DNA of 64,000 nt from Scandinavium sp051650185 (GTDB lineage: Bacteria > Pseudomonadota > Gammaproteobacteria > Enterobacterales > Enterobacteriaceae): the NCBI RefSeq assembly GCF_051650185.1, contig NZ_JBOFIN010000108.1, positions 40,394 through 104,393 of the forward strand, written 5' to 3'. Made by a program: the position numbers and the translations under genes. This document shows positions 23,429-32,619 of the stretch, in pieces. Numbering within the stretch: the first letter of the stretch is position 1; the number at the start of each line of letters is the position of its first letter. Under the pieces are notes generated by a model, which did no database searches, was not told the origin of the DNA, and saw only the letters and a list, made by a program, of their open reading frames with translations.

Positions 23429-25095
23429 TTGCGCCCATTCTGCTTCGCGTAGTACAGACGCTTATCGGCAACCGATTGCAGATATTCGATATCGTACATC
23501 CCTTTATCATCACTGCTGCTTACGCCCAGTGAGGCGCTAATGCGCAGCGTCGTCCCTTTCGCGACAAGAATTTCACGGCTGTTAATACGAGTGCGGATGC
23601 GTTCCGCCAGCGCACAGGCATCCTTATGGCTGGCTCCCGGCAGCACAAGACAAAACTCTTCCCCGCCTACGCGCCCCGCAATGTCAATCTCTCGCACTTT
23701 AGCGCTGATCATCCCCGCCACGTGAGCCAGCACTTTATCCCCGGCCTGATGACCGAAGCGGTCATTGATGCTTTTGAAGAAATCGAGATCGAGCTGAACC
23801 ACGGAGATCGGCAAGCCCTGATGCTCGCATCGCCTGGTTGCTTTCGCCGCAAGATCAAACAGCGTGCTGCGGTTGTACAAACGCGTCAGCCCGTCGTGCC
23901 AGGCTTGCCACTGCAGAGAATCCTGCAAGGTGCTCATGTTCGTCACCATCCGGCGGATGACAATCCAGGAGAGCAGCAGCATGGAGGTAAACAGCAGCCA
24001 TAACAGGCCCAGCGCGATGGAAATCGAGCCAAACTCGCCGCGAACCCCTTCATCGATGTGATGAATGCGCAACAACACGCCGTCATAATTTCGCAGCTTT
24101 TGCCAGTTGATATAGCTTGTCGAGAAGCGGACACCGCCGCGAGTATCGTGCTCAAAAGCCTGCGCCAATTGCGCTTTTTCCTGCTCGCTGAGCGAGGCGG
24201 ACGCGCCACCGCCAGGGGTTGATGTCGCAATCAGATTCATTTGGTGGTCGTAAAGACGGTACTCCCCTTCCGTTTCACCTTCGGTTGACTTCGCCAGCAG
24301 TTGTTTGATTTGTGCCAGCGAGAATTCAATGGCCAGCACACCATGCCAGATATTCTGACTGTCTACCGGCAACGTTACGGCGACGCGGCGTTGTTCGCCA
24401 TTGCCGGTGTCAAGCATCCAGCTTAGCCAGCGAATGCCACGCGCCGGGTTACTCCTTTGCGACTGGCTGGCAAACCACGGGCTGGTCACCAGGGTATAAT
24501 ACTGTTCGACAATATCGTTGCTGTTTGCCACAGGGTTACTGGAGATAAAAAATCCGGCGCGGGAGACATACAGCAGTTGCTGAGTTACACGCTTAAGCGA
24601 AGTGGAAAGGCGCAGCAAATAGCCGACCTCAAGCGTGGCGGTCAATTCATTACTGAGCAGAGGGTTGTCGCGGGACAGGATCGTTGAGTCATTCACAAAC
24701 TCATCGGAGACACCGTTTACTGGCAACGTGCGCCGGTTATCCAGAGAAATAGACCACTGATGTTGCCCGCGCTTGCGATCAAACTCCTCGCTGGCGTTGC
24801 GCATCACCTCAAAAGCGAGCGGCGTCCTGAGGGCAGCTTCCATCCCCGTGCGGTAAAAAAACAGTCTGTCGACGTTAAGCTGAAACTGATTGTTAAGCTC
24901 ATGGGCGACGTTCTCCAGGGTGTTGCGCTGGCTCGAGATATACGCCTCTTCCAGCACCACCACTTCACGCCAGGTGAGCAGCGTAGAGAACAACAGGACG
25001 ACAAAGAAACAGATGTTGACCACCCGCCCAGGGCGGGTATGGCTGCTGAGCTGATTCAGCCAGCGAGGATTTTCCACTCGTGTTACGTGGGGCAC
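23392..25095 (-). CDS. dgcQ: Diguanylate cyclase DgcQ
   Basis: A 567-residue inner-membrane c-di-GMP synthase (YedQ in E. coli, linked to cellulose control). It has a transmembrane helix at about residues 22-43, a periplasmic CHASE7-like sensory region to about 355, a second helix at 355-378 and a C-terminal GGDEF domain. The active-site loop is GGEEF at 477-481, a catalytically competent form. A GTG start at 25095 is chosen because it aligns with YedQ and has AGGGAG upstream; the frame upstream is open but unrelated. Confidence 0.93.
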   Translation of the reverse strand: MPHVTRVENPRWLNQLSSHTRPGRVVNICFFVVLLFSTLLTWREVVVLEEAYISSQRNTLENVAHELNNQFQLNVDRLFFYRTGMEAALRTPLAFEVMRNASEEFDRKRGQHQWSISLDNRRTLPVNGVSDEFVNDSTILSRDNPLLSNELTATLEVGYLLRLSTSLKRVTQQLLYVSRAGFFISSNPVANSNDIVEQYYTLVTSPWFASQSQRSNPARGIRWLSWMLDTGNGEQRRVAVTLPVDSQNIWHGVLAIEFSLAQIKQLLAKSTEGETEGEYRLYDHQMNLIATSTPGGGASASLSEQEKAQLAQAFEHDTRGGVRFSTSYINWQKLRNYDGVLLRIHHIDEGVRGEFGSISIALGLLWLLFTSMLLLSWIVIRRMVTNMSTLQDSLQWQAWHDGLTRLYNRSTLFDLAAKATRRCEHQGLPISVVQLDLDFFKSINDRFGHQAGDKVLAHVAGMISAKVREIDIAGRVGGEEFCLVLPGASHKDACALAERIRTRINSREILVAKGTTLRISASLGVSSSDDKGMYDIEYLQSVADKRLYYAKQNGRNQVCCCDKDESQ

Positions 25096-25135
25096 ACAAA
25101 CTCCCTGAACATTCCCTGAAACCCATGACAGAACA

Positions 25136-25168
25136 GCAAAAACGCCCGACACAGAATGCCGGGCGTGG
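25136..25168 (-). terminator. Terminator after yodC
   Basis: On the minus strand GCCCGGC and GTCGGGC flank a short loop and lead into GTTTTTGC, just downstream of the yodC stop and before dgcQ. Confidence 0.65.
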
Positions 25169-25171
25169 TCG

Positions 25172-25351
25172 TTATGCCTCTTGCTGCGCCCGTCGGTCAC
25201 CAGGCATAAGTTCGTCTTCGCGGAACGCTTCCCGCTTCACACCGAACCCATCGTACCAGCGACACTCAACCATTCCGCTGGCATACCCGGTGACCACCAT
25301 ACGTGGCCCGCCACTTTTCGGCTTAACTTCATCACTGACCAAAAAGACCAT
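25172..25351 (-). CDS. yodC: YodC family small protein
   Basis: A 59-residue protein starting MVFLVSDEVKPKSGGPRMVV, closely matching E. coli YodC, with GGPRMVVTGY and CRWYDGFGVKREAF conserved. Family members carry a DUF2158-like small beta domain, and the function is unknown. The ATG has an AGGAGG ribosome site seven bases upstream. It has its own terminator, so it is probably monocistronic. Confidence 0.92.
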   Translation of the reverse strand: MVFLVSDEVKPKSGGPRMVVTGYASGMVECRWYDGFGVKREAFREDELMPGDRRAQQEA

Positions 25352-25428
25352 AACTGCCTCCTGTATCAGGGTGAAACTGTTTCACGATAGCCGAAGTTTT
25401 GCGGTTTTGCGTAATGGCTTAACAATAT

Positions 25429-26337
25429 TTACGCAGCAGAGCGAAGCCGCGAAATCAGGCTCACGGCACCGAATACGATGACCCCGACGAGTAAGCCAAA
25501 GATAAGATTAAATAAGGTCGGCCCGAGCAACGCAACGAGACCGCCATAACCGGTAACAAAGTTTTCCACTGCATGGTGCAACGGTGCGATGCCGTGAACG
25601 ACTATGCCGCCGCCCACCAGGAACATCGCCAGCGTCCCGACAATGGTCAGCACCTTCATCAGCCACGGCGCAACAAATAGCAGCGCTTTCCCAACGGCCT
25701 GCGCGATCGCACTGGTTTTTTCCACCAGCCAGTAACCCATGTCATCCAGCTTCACAATCACGCCCACCAGGCCGTAAACGCCGATGGTCACCAGAATCGC
25801 AATACCGGACAGCACCAGCACCTGGTTCAGCAGGGGCGCTTCGGCGACAATCCCGAGGGTGATAGCCACAATTTCGGCAGAGAGAATAAAATCGGTTCGG
25901 ATAGCGCCTTTGACTTTATCTCGCTCGAAGGTCTTCGGATCCTGGCTGGCAATCGCTTCCAGACGCTGTTGGCGAGCCGCCGGGTCTTCCTTGTGCTTTC
26001 TGGCGTGCAGTGAATGTAGGACTTTTTCAAACCCTTCAAAACACAGAAATGCCCCGCCAATCATCAGCAGTGGCGTAATTGCCCACGGCAAAAATGCGCT
26101 GATCAGCAACGCCAGCGGCACGAGGATCACTTTGTTGAGAAATGACCCTTTTGCCACGCTCCAGACCACCGGTAATTCGCGATTGGCACGAACGCCCGAC
26201 ACCTGCTGCGCATTCAACGACAGATCGTCGCCCAGTACGCCAGCGGTTTTCTTTGCGGCGACTTTGCCCATCACCGAGATGTCGTCCAGCAATGTGGCGA
26301 TATCATCCAGTAAGGTTAAAAGACTGCTCCCGGCCAA
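25429..26337 (-). CDS. yedI: Inner membrane protein YedI (DUF808)
   Basis: A 302-residue polytopic membrane protein of the DUF808 family with about six hydrophobic helices. Its first 30 residues contain the conserved LLTLLDDIATLLDDISVM motif. A cytoplasmic loop is rich in His, Lys and Arg (HARKHKEDPAARQQRLEA). No transport or enzymatic activity is established. It is a single gene divergent from yedA. Confidence 0.95.
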   Translation of the reverse strand: MAGSSLLTLLDDIATLLDDISVMGKVAAKKTAGVLGDDLSLNAQQVSGVRANRELPVVWSVAKGSFLNKVILVPLALLISAFLPWAITPLLMIGGAFLCFEGFEKVLHSLHARKHKEDPAARQQRLEAIASQDPKTFERDKVKGAIRTDFILSAEIVAITLGIVAEAPLLNQVLVLSGIAILVTIGVYGLVGVIVKLDDMGYWLVEKTSAIAQAVGKALLFVAPWLMKVLTIVGTLAMFLVGGGIVVHGIAPLHHAVENFVTGYGGLVALLGPTLFNLIFGLLVGVIVFGAVSLISRLRSAA

Positions 26338-26518
26338 ATGTGACTCCTTGCTTCTTTATTGATTTCTTAGACATACAGTATGAAGGAAAACTCGCGGCAC
26401 GCACAGGCACGGCTTGTGTCAATAAAAATAGCGTGCCGTCCCCCTAATTAAAGCACTCGCCAGACGGATAGTTTTCCCGTTAACTATAAGCGCCCTTTTT
26501 AACTCGTCATGAGGACGT

Positions 26519-27430
26519 ATGCACGCCAGACAGTTGTTACCGCTTATCGGCGCTTTGTTCGCGCTTTATATCATTTGGGGATCGACCTATTTTGCTATCA
26601 GCATCGGCGTGGAGAGCTGGCCACCGATGATGATGGCGGGTGTGCGATTCCTCTCCGCTGGCGTGTTGCTGATGGCGTATTTATTGCTGACCGGGCATAA
26701 ACTCCCGGCTCGCCGCCCCCTGCTCAATGCTGCGCTGATTGGCGTGTTACTGCTGGCCGTGGGCAACGGCTTTGTCACCATTGCAGAACATCAGCATGTG
26801 GCATCTGGTATTGCGGCTGTTGTGGTGGCGACAGTGCCTCTGTTTGCGCTCTGCTTCAGCCGCTTTTTCGGCATTGCGACGCGTAAACTCGAATGGGTTG
26901 GCGTGGCTATCGGCCTGGCGGGCATTGTGCTACTGAACAGCGGCGGAAACCTCAGCGGTAACCCCTGGGGAGCCATCCTTATTCTGATTGGTTCATTGAG
27001 CTGGGCCTTTGGTTCGGTGTACGGTTCCCGGATCGAATTGCCGACAGGCATGATGGCCGGCGCAGTGGAGATGCTGGCGGCGGGCGTCGTGCTGATGTGC
27101 GCCTCGTGGCTGACGGGCGAGCATCTGACGCAAATGCCCACCCTTTCCGGCTTTTTGGCGGTAGGTTATCTGGCCGTTTTCGGTTCGCTGATTGCCATTA
27201 ATGCTTATATGTATCTGATTCGTAATGTCTCGCCAGCCGTGGCAACCAGCTACGCCTACGTCAACCCGGTGGTTGCGGTGTTACTGGGCACAAGTTTTGG
27301 TGGTGAATCGCTGTCACCGGTGGAATGGCTGGCGTTGGGCGTGATTATTTTCGCGGTGGTGCTGGTCACGCTTGGGAAAACGCTTTTCCCGGCTCACAGC
27401 AAAATCACTGAGTGCGAGGCGGAGAAGTAA
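26519..27430 (+). CDS. yedA: DMT superfamily exporter YedA
   Basis: A 303-residue ten-helix EamA/DMT transporter with two tandem EamA repeats (about 8-135 and 150-285), as in E. coli YedA. Family members export amino acids or metabolites; the substrate here is unknown. The block IIWGSTYFAISIGVESWPPMMMAGVRFL is characteristic. Its 3' end overlaps vsr on the other strand by 26 bases. Confidence 0.94.
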   Translation: MHARQLLPLIGALFALYIIWGSTYFAISIGVESWPPMMMAGVRFLSAGVLLMAYLLLTGHKLPARRPLLNAALIGVLLLAVGNGFVTIAEHQHVASGIAAVVVATVPLFALCFSRFFGIATRKLEWVGVAIGLAGIVLLNSGGNLSGNPWGAILILIGSLSWAFGSVYGSRIELPTGMMAGAVEMLAAGVVLMCASWLTGEHLTQMPTLSGFLAVGYLAVFGSLIAINAYMYLIRNVSPAVATSYAYVNPVVAVLLGTSFGGESLSPVEWLALGVIIFAVVLVTLGKTLFPAHSKITECEAEK

Positions 27431-27899
27431 CCTTTAAAGGTGATATGCCCTGAGTGTCGATCTGCGCGCTGCCCGATCCCGCGCAGATCCACTCTTCCAG
27501 CCTTTCGACCAACACTTCATCCGTCAGTTTTCTTTTCCCTCGCAGCGCACATTCCCACACCACCATCACCCTCCAGCCCCCTTCGACCAATTGAGCAATA
27601 TCCCGAGCATCCCTGAGTGCGTTTTTACCGATTTTTTCCAGCCAGAATGCCGTTCGGGTGGCCGGAACTTTAAAGAGATAACAGTCGTGATGATGCCAGA
27701 AACAGCCGTGGGTAAAGATGATGCAGCGATAATCAGCCAGAACGAAATCAGGACGCCCGGCTAAAGTGGGGTCCTGAACGGTAAAGTTAAAACCAGAAGA
27801 TGTCAGCAGCGCCGAGAGACGCTTTTCAATCGCGGTATCACGCGTGCCAATGGCACGCATGTTTTTACTGCGGGTCGCGGGATTATGAACGTCCGCCAT
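27405..27899 (-). CDS. vsr: Very short patch repair endonuclease Vsr
   Basis: A 164-residue endonuclease that nicks at T:G mismatches formed by deamination of Dcm-methylated cytosine. The start MADVHNPATRSKNMRAIGTRDTAIEKRL matches E. coli; a longer frame opens inside dcm. Catalytic and metal-site residues are visible in RPDFVLADYRCIIFTHGCFWHHHDC (Asp, His and Cys zinc ligands). It overlaps the dcm 3' end by 17 bases, as in E. coli, so the two are coupled. Confidence 0.97.
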   Translation of the reverse strand: MADVHNPATRSKNMRAIGTRDTAIEKRLSALLTSSGFNFTVQDPTLAGRPDFVLADYRCIIFTHGCFWHHHDCYLFKVPATRTAFWLEKIGKNALRDARDIAQLVEGGWRVMVVWECALRGKRKLTDEVLVERLEEWICAGSGSAQIDTQGISPLKVTSPPRTQ

Positions 27900-29304
27900 T
27901 CGCTTTTTGCTCCTGGCGCATTTCAACCGCCTGCAAAATACGTGATTTCAGCAATTTAGCGACGGCAGCAAACGCAGGAACGACCACCGAGTTACCAAAC
28001 TGGCGGTAAGCCTGAGTATCAGAGACGGGAATACGGAACTGGTAACCCTGCGGCGACTCAAAGCCCATCAGACGCGCGCATTCACGCGGCGTTAACCGGC
28101 GAGGACAGCGCTGCTGGTTTTGTGGATCGTCAAAATGCTTTTCGCCCAGCGCTTTATCCCAGCCGCGGTCGATAAGGATTTCTGCGCCGTCTTTGTAGTA
28201 TCTGGCCGAAAGCGTGCGGGCCACACTGTCTGCACGAGTGGGATCGACTAAGCCATAACCAAACCCGTTGCCGCGCGCCTGATGCTTTTTGGCGTAACGA
28301 TAAAGGTACTTCCACAAAATCGGCGTGAGAATAAATTTGGCATCAACCGTTGGTTCCAGCAGCTCGCCAAACGTCGGGCGACGTTCCGGATAGAGTGCGG
28401 GCAAATCACGCAGCGTGAACCCCTGCTGCAAATTCAAATCACGACGGAAACCCACCATCACGATGCGTTCGCGGTGCTGGGGCAAAAAGTGTTGTCCGTC
28501 GATGATTTTGGGATCATCAGCGCCCATTTCGGCAGAATCCGCCACGTCATAGCCGAGCGAATCCAGCGTTTGCATGATGATGCGGAAGGTTTTGCCGCCA
28601 TCGTGGCTCTTGAGATTTTTCACGTTTTCGAGCACGAATACCGCCGGACGGCAGGCATCAATGATGCGCGCCACGTCAAAAAAGAGCGTGCCTTGCGTAT
28701 CACAGGCAAAACCATGCGCCCGGCCCAACGCATTCTTCTTCGACACGCCAGCCAGTGAGAACGGCTGACAAGGAAAGCCCGCCAGCAGCACGTCGTGTTG
28801 TGGAATGATGCTGCGAATGTGTTCCGCGGCTTCGCTGTCGCTCACTTCAGGCTTATGGCTTAGCGTGACATCGCGGATATCTTCATTGAACTGATGTTCT
28901 GTCGGGTCGCAATACCAGTTGGCTTTATAAGTTCGAACAGCATGCTTATTCCACTCACTGGTGAAAACGCACTGCCCGCCAATGGCCTCAAAGCCGTTGC
29001 GAATTCCACCAATGCCGGCAAACAGATCGATAAAGCGAAATTGCGTTGTACGCCCGGAAGGCTGCGGCAACAGCGCCGCTAATCGAGCGTATTCATTCTC
29101 ACCCAGACGGCGGTTAATCTTGCCATTTTCGGTGGCTCGCTTGAGGATTGCCGGGCTCCAGTGCTGTTCACCCACAGCATTCAGCGTGGCGACCAGCGTT
29201 TTGACGTCATAAATGGTCATCAGCTGGTTCAGTAATGCCTGTGCGTCTGGCCCGGAGGCTCCCGCGAAAGGAGAAGAGTGAGTGCGTGTAAGTGTGTGCT
29301 GCAT
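27883..29304 (-). CDS. dcm: DNA cytosine methyltransferase Dcm
   Basis: A 473-residue C5-cytosine methyltransferase that modifies the inner cytosine of CCWGG. Motif I is FIDLFAGIGGIRNGFEA, motif IV is GFPCQPFSLAG with the catalytic cysteine, motif VI is FVLENVKNL, and motifs IX-X end with YRQFGNSVVVP. The N-terminus before about residue 20 varies. The start at 29304 is tentative, since no clear ribosome site is seen there and an ATG at 29343 is also in frame. Confidence 0.95.
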   Translation of the reverse strand: MQHTLTRTHSSPFAGASGPDAQALLNQLMTIYDVKTLVATLNAVGEQHWSPAILKRATENGKINRRLGENEYARLAALLPQPSGRTTQFRFIDLFAGIGGIRNGFEAIGGQCVFTSEWNKHAVRTYKANWYCDPTEHQFNEDIRDVTLSHKPEVSDSEAAEHIRSIIPQHDVLLAGFPCQPFSLAGVSKKNALGRAHGFACDTQGTLFFDVARIIDACRPAVFVLENVKNLKSHDGGKTFRIIMQTLDSLGYDVADSAEMGADDPKIIDGQHFLPQHRERIVMVGFRRDLNLQQGFTLRDLPALYPERRPTFGELLEPTVDAKFILTPILWKYLYRYAKKHQARGNGFGYGLVDPTRADSVARTLSARYYKDGAEILIDRGWDKALGEKHFDDPQNQQRCPRRLTPRECARLMGFESPQGYQFRIPVSDTQAYRQFGNSVVVPAFAAVAKLLKSRILQAVEMRQEQKANGGRS

Positions 29305-29361
29305 ATCAGTAACCGGACAGACTATTTGCCGTGAGAGTATCACAAATTTTGCGCACTGAAC

Positions 29362-30057
29362 TCAGGACTCCGGCTCAAAACGCGCGAGAATGGCCTCATC
29401 GCAATGGAGATAATCCCCTTTCAGCTCCGCTCCCATTTTGGCCATAAACTGCACCAGATAACGCGCATTGTGAACGGCGAGCGCTTTGCCCTGCTCGGTT
29501 TGCATGGTTTGCGGTAAGCGCAGCAGCTTGTTCTGGAAATGATCGAGCGCGTAACGCTGATCGTTGAGCCCGCGATGGTCGGCGAACGGGTCATTTGCAT
29601 CAAATAAGGAGAAATTCAGTTTCCCCGCAACAGCAAACACTCGAGCAAGCCCTATTGCGCCCAGAGATTCGAGTCTGTCGGCATCCTGCACAATCTTTGC
29701 CTCCAGCGTCAGCGGTGTGATATTGGCGCTGTGGCTGTGCGCTTCAATTGCATGTGCGACTGACGCGTACAAGTCTTCAGGAAAATCGGGGAAATCTGCT
29801 CGCAATACAGACAGCGTTTTTTGTGCCGCAAGTTGAGATGAGCGGCTACGGTCAGGGTGATTTTTGGGCAGGCTGACAATGTCATGAAAATAACAGGCAC
29901 ACAGAACCACAAGCTCATCAACCTTTTCACTCGCTGCCAGCTGCTGGGCGGTGGCCCAGACACGCCGAAAATGAGAGAGGTCGTGGGCCGCGTCGTCGCT
30001 GTCGTGATGGTCATGAAGCCAGGTTTCAAAGCGTTGCTGCCAGAGATGCAAAGTCAT
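29362..30057 (-). CDS. yedJ: HD-domain phosphohydrolase YedJ
   Basis: A 231-residue HD-superfamily hydrolase. Metal-binding residues are in HDLSHFRRVW, the HD pair CACYFHDIVSL and a later Asp in KIVQDADRLESLGAIG. The fold is that of uncharacterised nucleotidases; the substrate is unknown. It follows dcm-vsr on the same strand as in E. coli. Confidence 0.93.
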   Translation of the reverse strand: MTLHLWQQRFETWLHDHHDSDDAAHDLSHFRRVWATAQQLAASEKVDELVVLCACYFHDIVSLPKNHPDRSRSSQLAAQKTLSVLRADFPDFPEDLYASVAHAIEAHSHSANITPLTLEAKIVQDADRLESLGAIGLARVFAVAGKLNFSLFDANDPFADHRGLNDQRYALDHFQNKLLRLPQTMQTEQGKALAVHNARYLVQFMAKMGAELKGDYLHCDEAILARFEPES

Positions 30058-30107
30058 TCAGTGCTCATCCTTATCAGAAAGAGCAATGAGAATAGCAGCT
30101 TTTTATG

Positions 30108-30386
30108 TCAGCTTTCTGAATACGATGACCCGCGTGGTCGAGTGTACCAGGCAATGCCGCCGAGGATCGAACCGACTATGCCTAACACTAAAAAGCCTAA
30201 CAATGCCCCAATTAACTTGCCGGATGTTGAGCCCATCGTGCCGTCAAGCGTTGTCCCTGGAATCGGGTCAAACTGAATGACGACCCAAACATAGCGCAGC
30301 ATTGCCCAGATAAAATAGCCGCAGTAAGCATAAAAAACCCACAGCGCCAGCGTGCCGCCGGGACCACGGGTGGCTCTTTCTTCCAT
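30108..30386 (-). CDS. yedR: Inner membrane protein, YedR position
   Basis: A 92-residue protein with two hydrophobic helices (LALWVFYAYCGYFIWAMLRYVWVVI and LIGALLGFLVLGIVGSILGGIAW). The ATG at 30386 has AAGGA upstream; a longer frame adds 15 residues. It occupies the place of E. coli yedR between yedJ and the porin, and is membrane-bound like it. The name is assigned by position and topology more than by clear sequence recall. Confidence 0.65.
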   Translation of the reverse strand: MEERATRGPGGTLALWVFYAYCGYFIWAMLRYVWVVIQFDPIPGTTLDGTMGSTSGKLIGALLGFLVLGIVGSILGGIAWYTRPRGSSYSES

Positions 30387-31081
30387 AAAGAGAGTTCCTT
30401 CCTGTTCGTACAGAAATGTTTCGTTTTTCACTTTCGCAGGTCATAAATGTGACATTCATCACATTATAACGTCTTCCGGCGCACCGCAAAGGACTCAGAC
30501 GTTTCTCGCTCGCATCAGTTGCAGTTACCTTGATCTTCGGCAAATTTCGTTCATTAAAAGCAAATACCCAGACAAGCTGCATTTCTTAGTTAAAAACCTG
30601 AATACTTTCTGAGAATTTCTTCACCGGGCAACATTCGCCTGTAAATGTATTTTTCCAGACTTCTTTTTCGTATTAATTCATGGAATCATTTCGTGCCTTT
30701 TGTTGTTTTTACACTGCACTCATTTGTTATAAATTTCTAATCACGCCTGATTGCTGATTGCAATCAGGTTTTTTTCCGCCTTTTTACAGAGCATATCTCC
30801 TCCACTTCCCCCTCCACACCACTCTGTAAAAAACATTTCATAAATCAAAATTATGTCGTTAAAAATACAATAAAAAAATCATATAAATCACCACAATAAA
30901 TGGGCATCACATCACCATTGACAAAATACACATATACGCACCTTAGATACAAATAGAAATATTTAAAATAATTTATTTACATATTAATTTTAAATAAAAA
31001 TGAACTTAATCGATAGTATTTGTTTGCAATTTAGCATTAACCGCATTTATTCATGTAATTAATAATTCAAAGGATTGTATA
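30387..31081. other. AT-rich porin upstream region without protein genes
   Basis: These 695 bases carry no convincing protein gene. The part from about 30820 is very AT-rich, as expected for an H-NS-silenced, OmpR/LeuO-type controlled porin promoter. A separate small-RNA candidate with a strong terminator lies at about 30683-30775. AAAGGA before the porin ATG is its ribosome site. Confidence 0.6.
30683..30775 (+). ncRNA. rseX: Candidate small RNA, RseX position
   Basis: A strong intrinsic terminator (CCTGATTGC, loop TGATT, GCAATCAGG, then seven thymines, 30746-30775) stands alone with no gene upstream on this strand. A TATTAA -10-like element at 30671-30676 would give an RNA of about 93 bases. 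E. coli encodes RseX, a 91-base Hfq RNA that targets ompA and ompC, in this same yedR-yedS interval. The name rests on position and size. The 5' end is a guess and I could not compare sequences. Confidence 0.5.
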
Positions 31082-32221
31082 ATGAAAAGAAAAGTACTGG
31101 CGATGATCGTTCCTGCTTTATTGATGGCAGGCGCGACAAATGCAGCAGAAATCTATAATAAAGACGGTAATAAACTTGACCTGTATGGCAAGGTCGATGC
31201 TCGTCACCAGTTCTCTGACAATACTGGCGACGATGGCGATGAAACCTACGTGCGTCTTGGCTTCAAAGGCGAAACCCAGATTAACAGTGAACTGATTGGT
31301 TACGGTCAGTGGGAATACAACATCCAGGCGAACAATACTGAAGGAAGCAGCAATCAGTCAGCCACGCGTCTGGGCTTTGCCGGCCTGAAATTCGGCGATT
31401 ACGGTTCATTTGATTATGGCCGTAACTACGGTGTCGTTTATGACATCGAAGCCTGGACCGACATGCTGCCAGTGTTTGGTGGCGACTCCTACACCTACAC
31501 CGAAAACTTTATGGTTGGTCGCGGTAACGGTATGGCGACTTACCGCAACAGCGATTTCTTCGGCCTGGTGGATGGCTGGAACTTCGCACTGCAGTATCAG
31601 GGTGCCAACGAAGGCTCCAACGGTCTGTTTGATCAGGAAGGCACCAACAACCGCGGCGACTCTTCCATCCGTAAAGACAACGGCGACGGTTTCGGTATGT
31701 CGACCACCTACGACTTTGGTATGGGCTTCAACGCAGGCGCAGCATACGCCTCTTCTGATCGTACAAACGAACAGCAGACTGGCAGCCTCGCTGGCGGCGA
31801 AAACGCCGACGTATGGACTGTGGGTCTGAAGTATGACGCAAACAACGTTTATCTCGCGACCATGTACGCGGAAACCCGCAACATGACTCCGTTTGGTGAT
31901 AAATCAGGTGCTATTGCCAACAAAACTCAGAACGTTGAAGTGACAGCACAGTACCAGTTCGACTTCGGCCTGCGTCCAGAGATCTCTTACCTGCAGTCTA
32001 AAGGTAAGGATCTGGCGAAAGATAATGCCCTTCGCAGCGACTGGAACAACAAAGACCTCGTGAAATACGTCTCTGTTGGCGCTAACTACTACTTCAACAA
32101 AAACTTCTCAACCTATGTTGATTACAAGATCAACCTGCTGGATAACGACGATAAATTCTATGCAGCGGCAGGCATCAGCACTGATGACATCGTTGGCGTA
32201 GGGATGGTTTACCAGTTCTAA
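31082..32221 (+). CDS. General porin, OmpC/OmpS1 family (yedS position)
   Basis: A 379-residue outer-membrane trimeric porin. The signal peptide spans residues 1-21 (cleavage before AEIYNKDGNKLDLYGKVD). The constriction-loop region PVFGGDSYTYTENFMVGR (the PEFGG-type L3 loop) is present, and the protein ends in the aromatic residue of MVYQF, needed for BamA recognition. At this locus E. coli has the yedS pseudogene and Salmonella has ompS1; here the gene is intact. The L5-L7 loops differ from OmpC. Expression is probably low under ordinary conditions given the AT-rich upstream region. Confidence 0.9.
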   Translation: MKRKVLAMIVPALLMAGATNAAEIYNKDGNKLDLYGKVDARHQFSDNTGDDGDETYVRLGFKGETQINSELIGYGQWEYNIQANNTEGSSNQSATRLGFAGLKFGDYGSFDYGRNYGVVYDIEAWTDMLPVFGGDSYTYTENFMVGRGNGMATYRNSDFFGLVDGWNFALQYQGANEGSNGLFDQEGTNNRGDSSIRKDNGDGFGMSTTYDFGMGFNAGAAYASSDRTNEQQTGSLAGGENADVWTVGLKYDANNVYLATMYAETRNMTPFGDKSGAIANKTQNVEVTAQYQFDFGLRPEISYLQSKGKDLAKDNALRSDWNNKDLVKYVSVGANYYFNKNFSTYVDYKINLLDNDDKFYAAAGISTDDIVGVGMVYQF

Positions 32222-32237
32222 GTTCATTTTTGCTGAC

Positions 32238-32262
32238 AAGCCCGCTTCGAGCGGGCTTTTTT
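32238..32262 (+). terminator. Porin terminator
   Basis: AAGCCCGC, loop TTCGA, GCGGGCTT and six thymines, 17 bases after the porin stop. Confidence 0.85.
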
Positions 32263-32439
32263 GTGCCTGCAAAATGGATTGGGAATGCCATCCGAGCTTT
32301 TACGGGCAACTCTGATGGATAATTTCCCAATAGCAACTTAAATCAATAATGAAAGGGCGACCCTTCTCTCAAGTTGTAAAAAACATCAATGACTTGAACG
32401 AAACGGCAGACTATCATGCCGACGTCTGACTGAAGGAAG

Positions 32440-32527
32440 TGGCGCAGAGAGGGAGTTGAACCCTCGGTAGAGTGACCCCTGCTCCGGTTTTCGAGACCGG
32501 TCCGTTCAGCCGCTCCGGCATCTCTCC
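32440..32527 (-). tRNA. serU: tRNA-Ser(CGA), acceptor stem damaged
   Basis: The minus strand begins GGAGAGATGCCGGAGCGGC and carries the anticodon stem-loop CCGGT-CTCGAAA-ACCGG (anticodon CGA), a long serine-type variable arm and a canonical T arm (GAGGG-TTCAACT-CCCTC). After the T arm only TCTGCGCCA remains, where TCTCTCC-G-CCA is needed to pair with 5' GGAGAGA. Two bases are missing and one is changed, and the variable arm also has a C-A mismatch. The gene sits in the E. coli serU position before mtfA. It is probably a tRNA pseudogene or a variant needing repair; UCG can be read by tRNA-Ser(UGA). Confidence 0.75.
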
Positions 32528-32619
32528 GCTGAGGTGGTTGCCATCATGCCTCTCTCTTTGGCATTTTAATACCCCTGACCTTTTCATTGAGTTCAAGTGA
32601 CGAGTTTGCGAGCAAAGCG

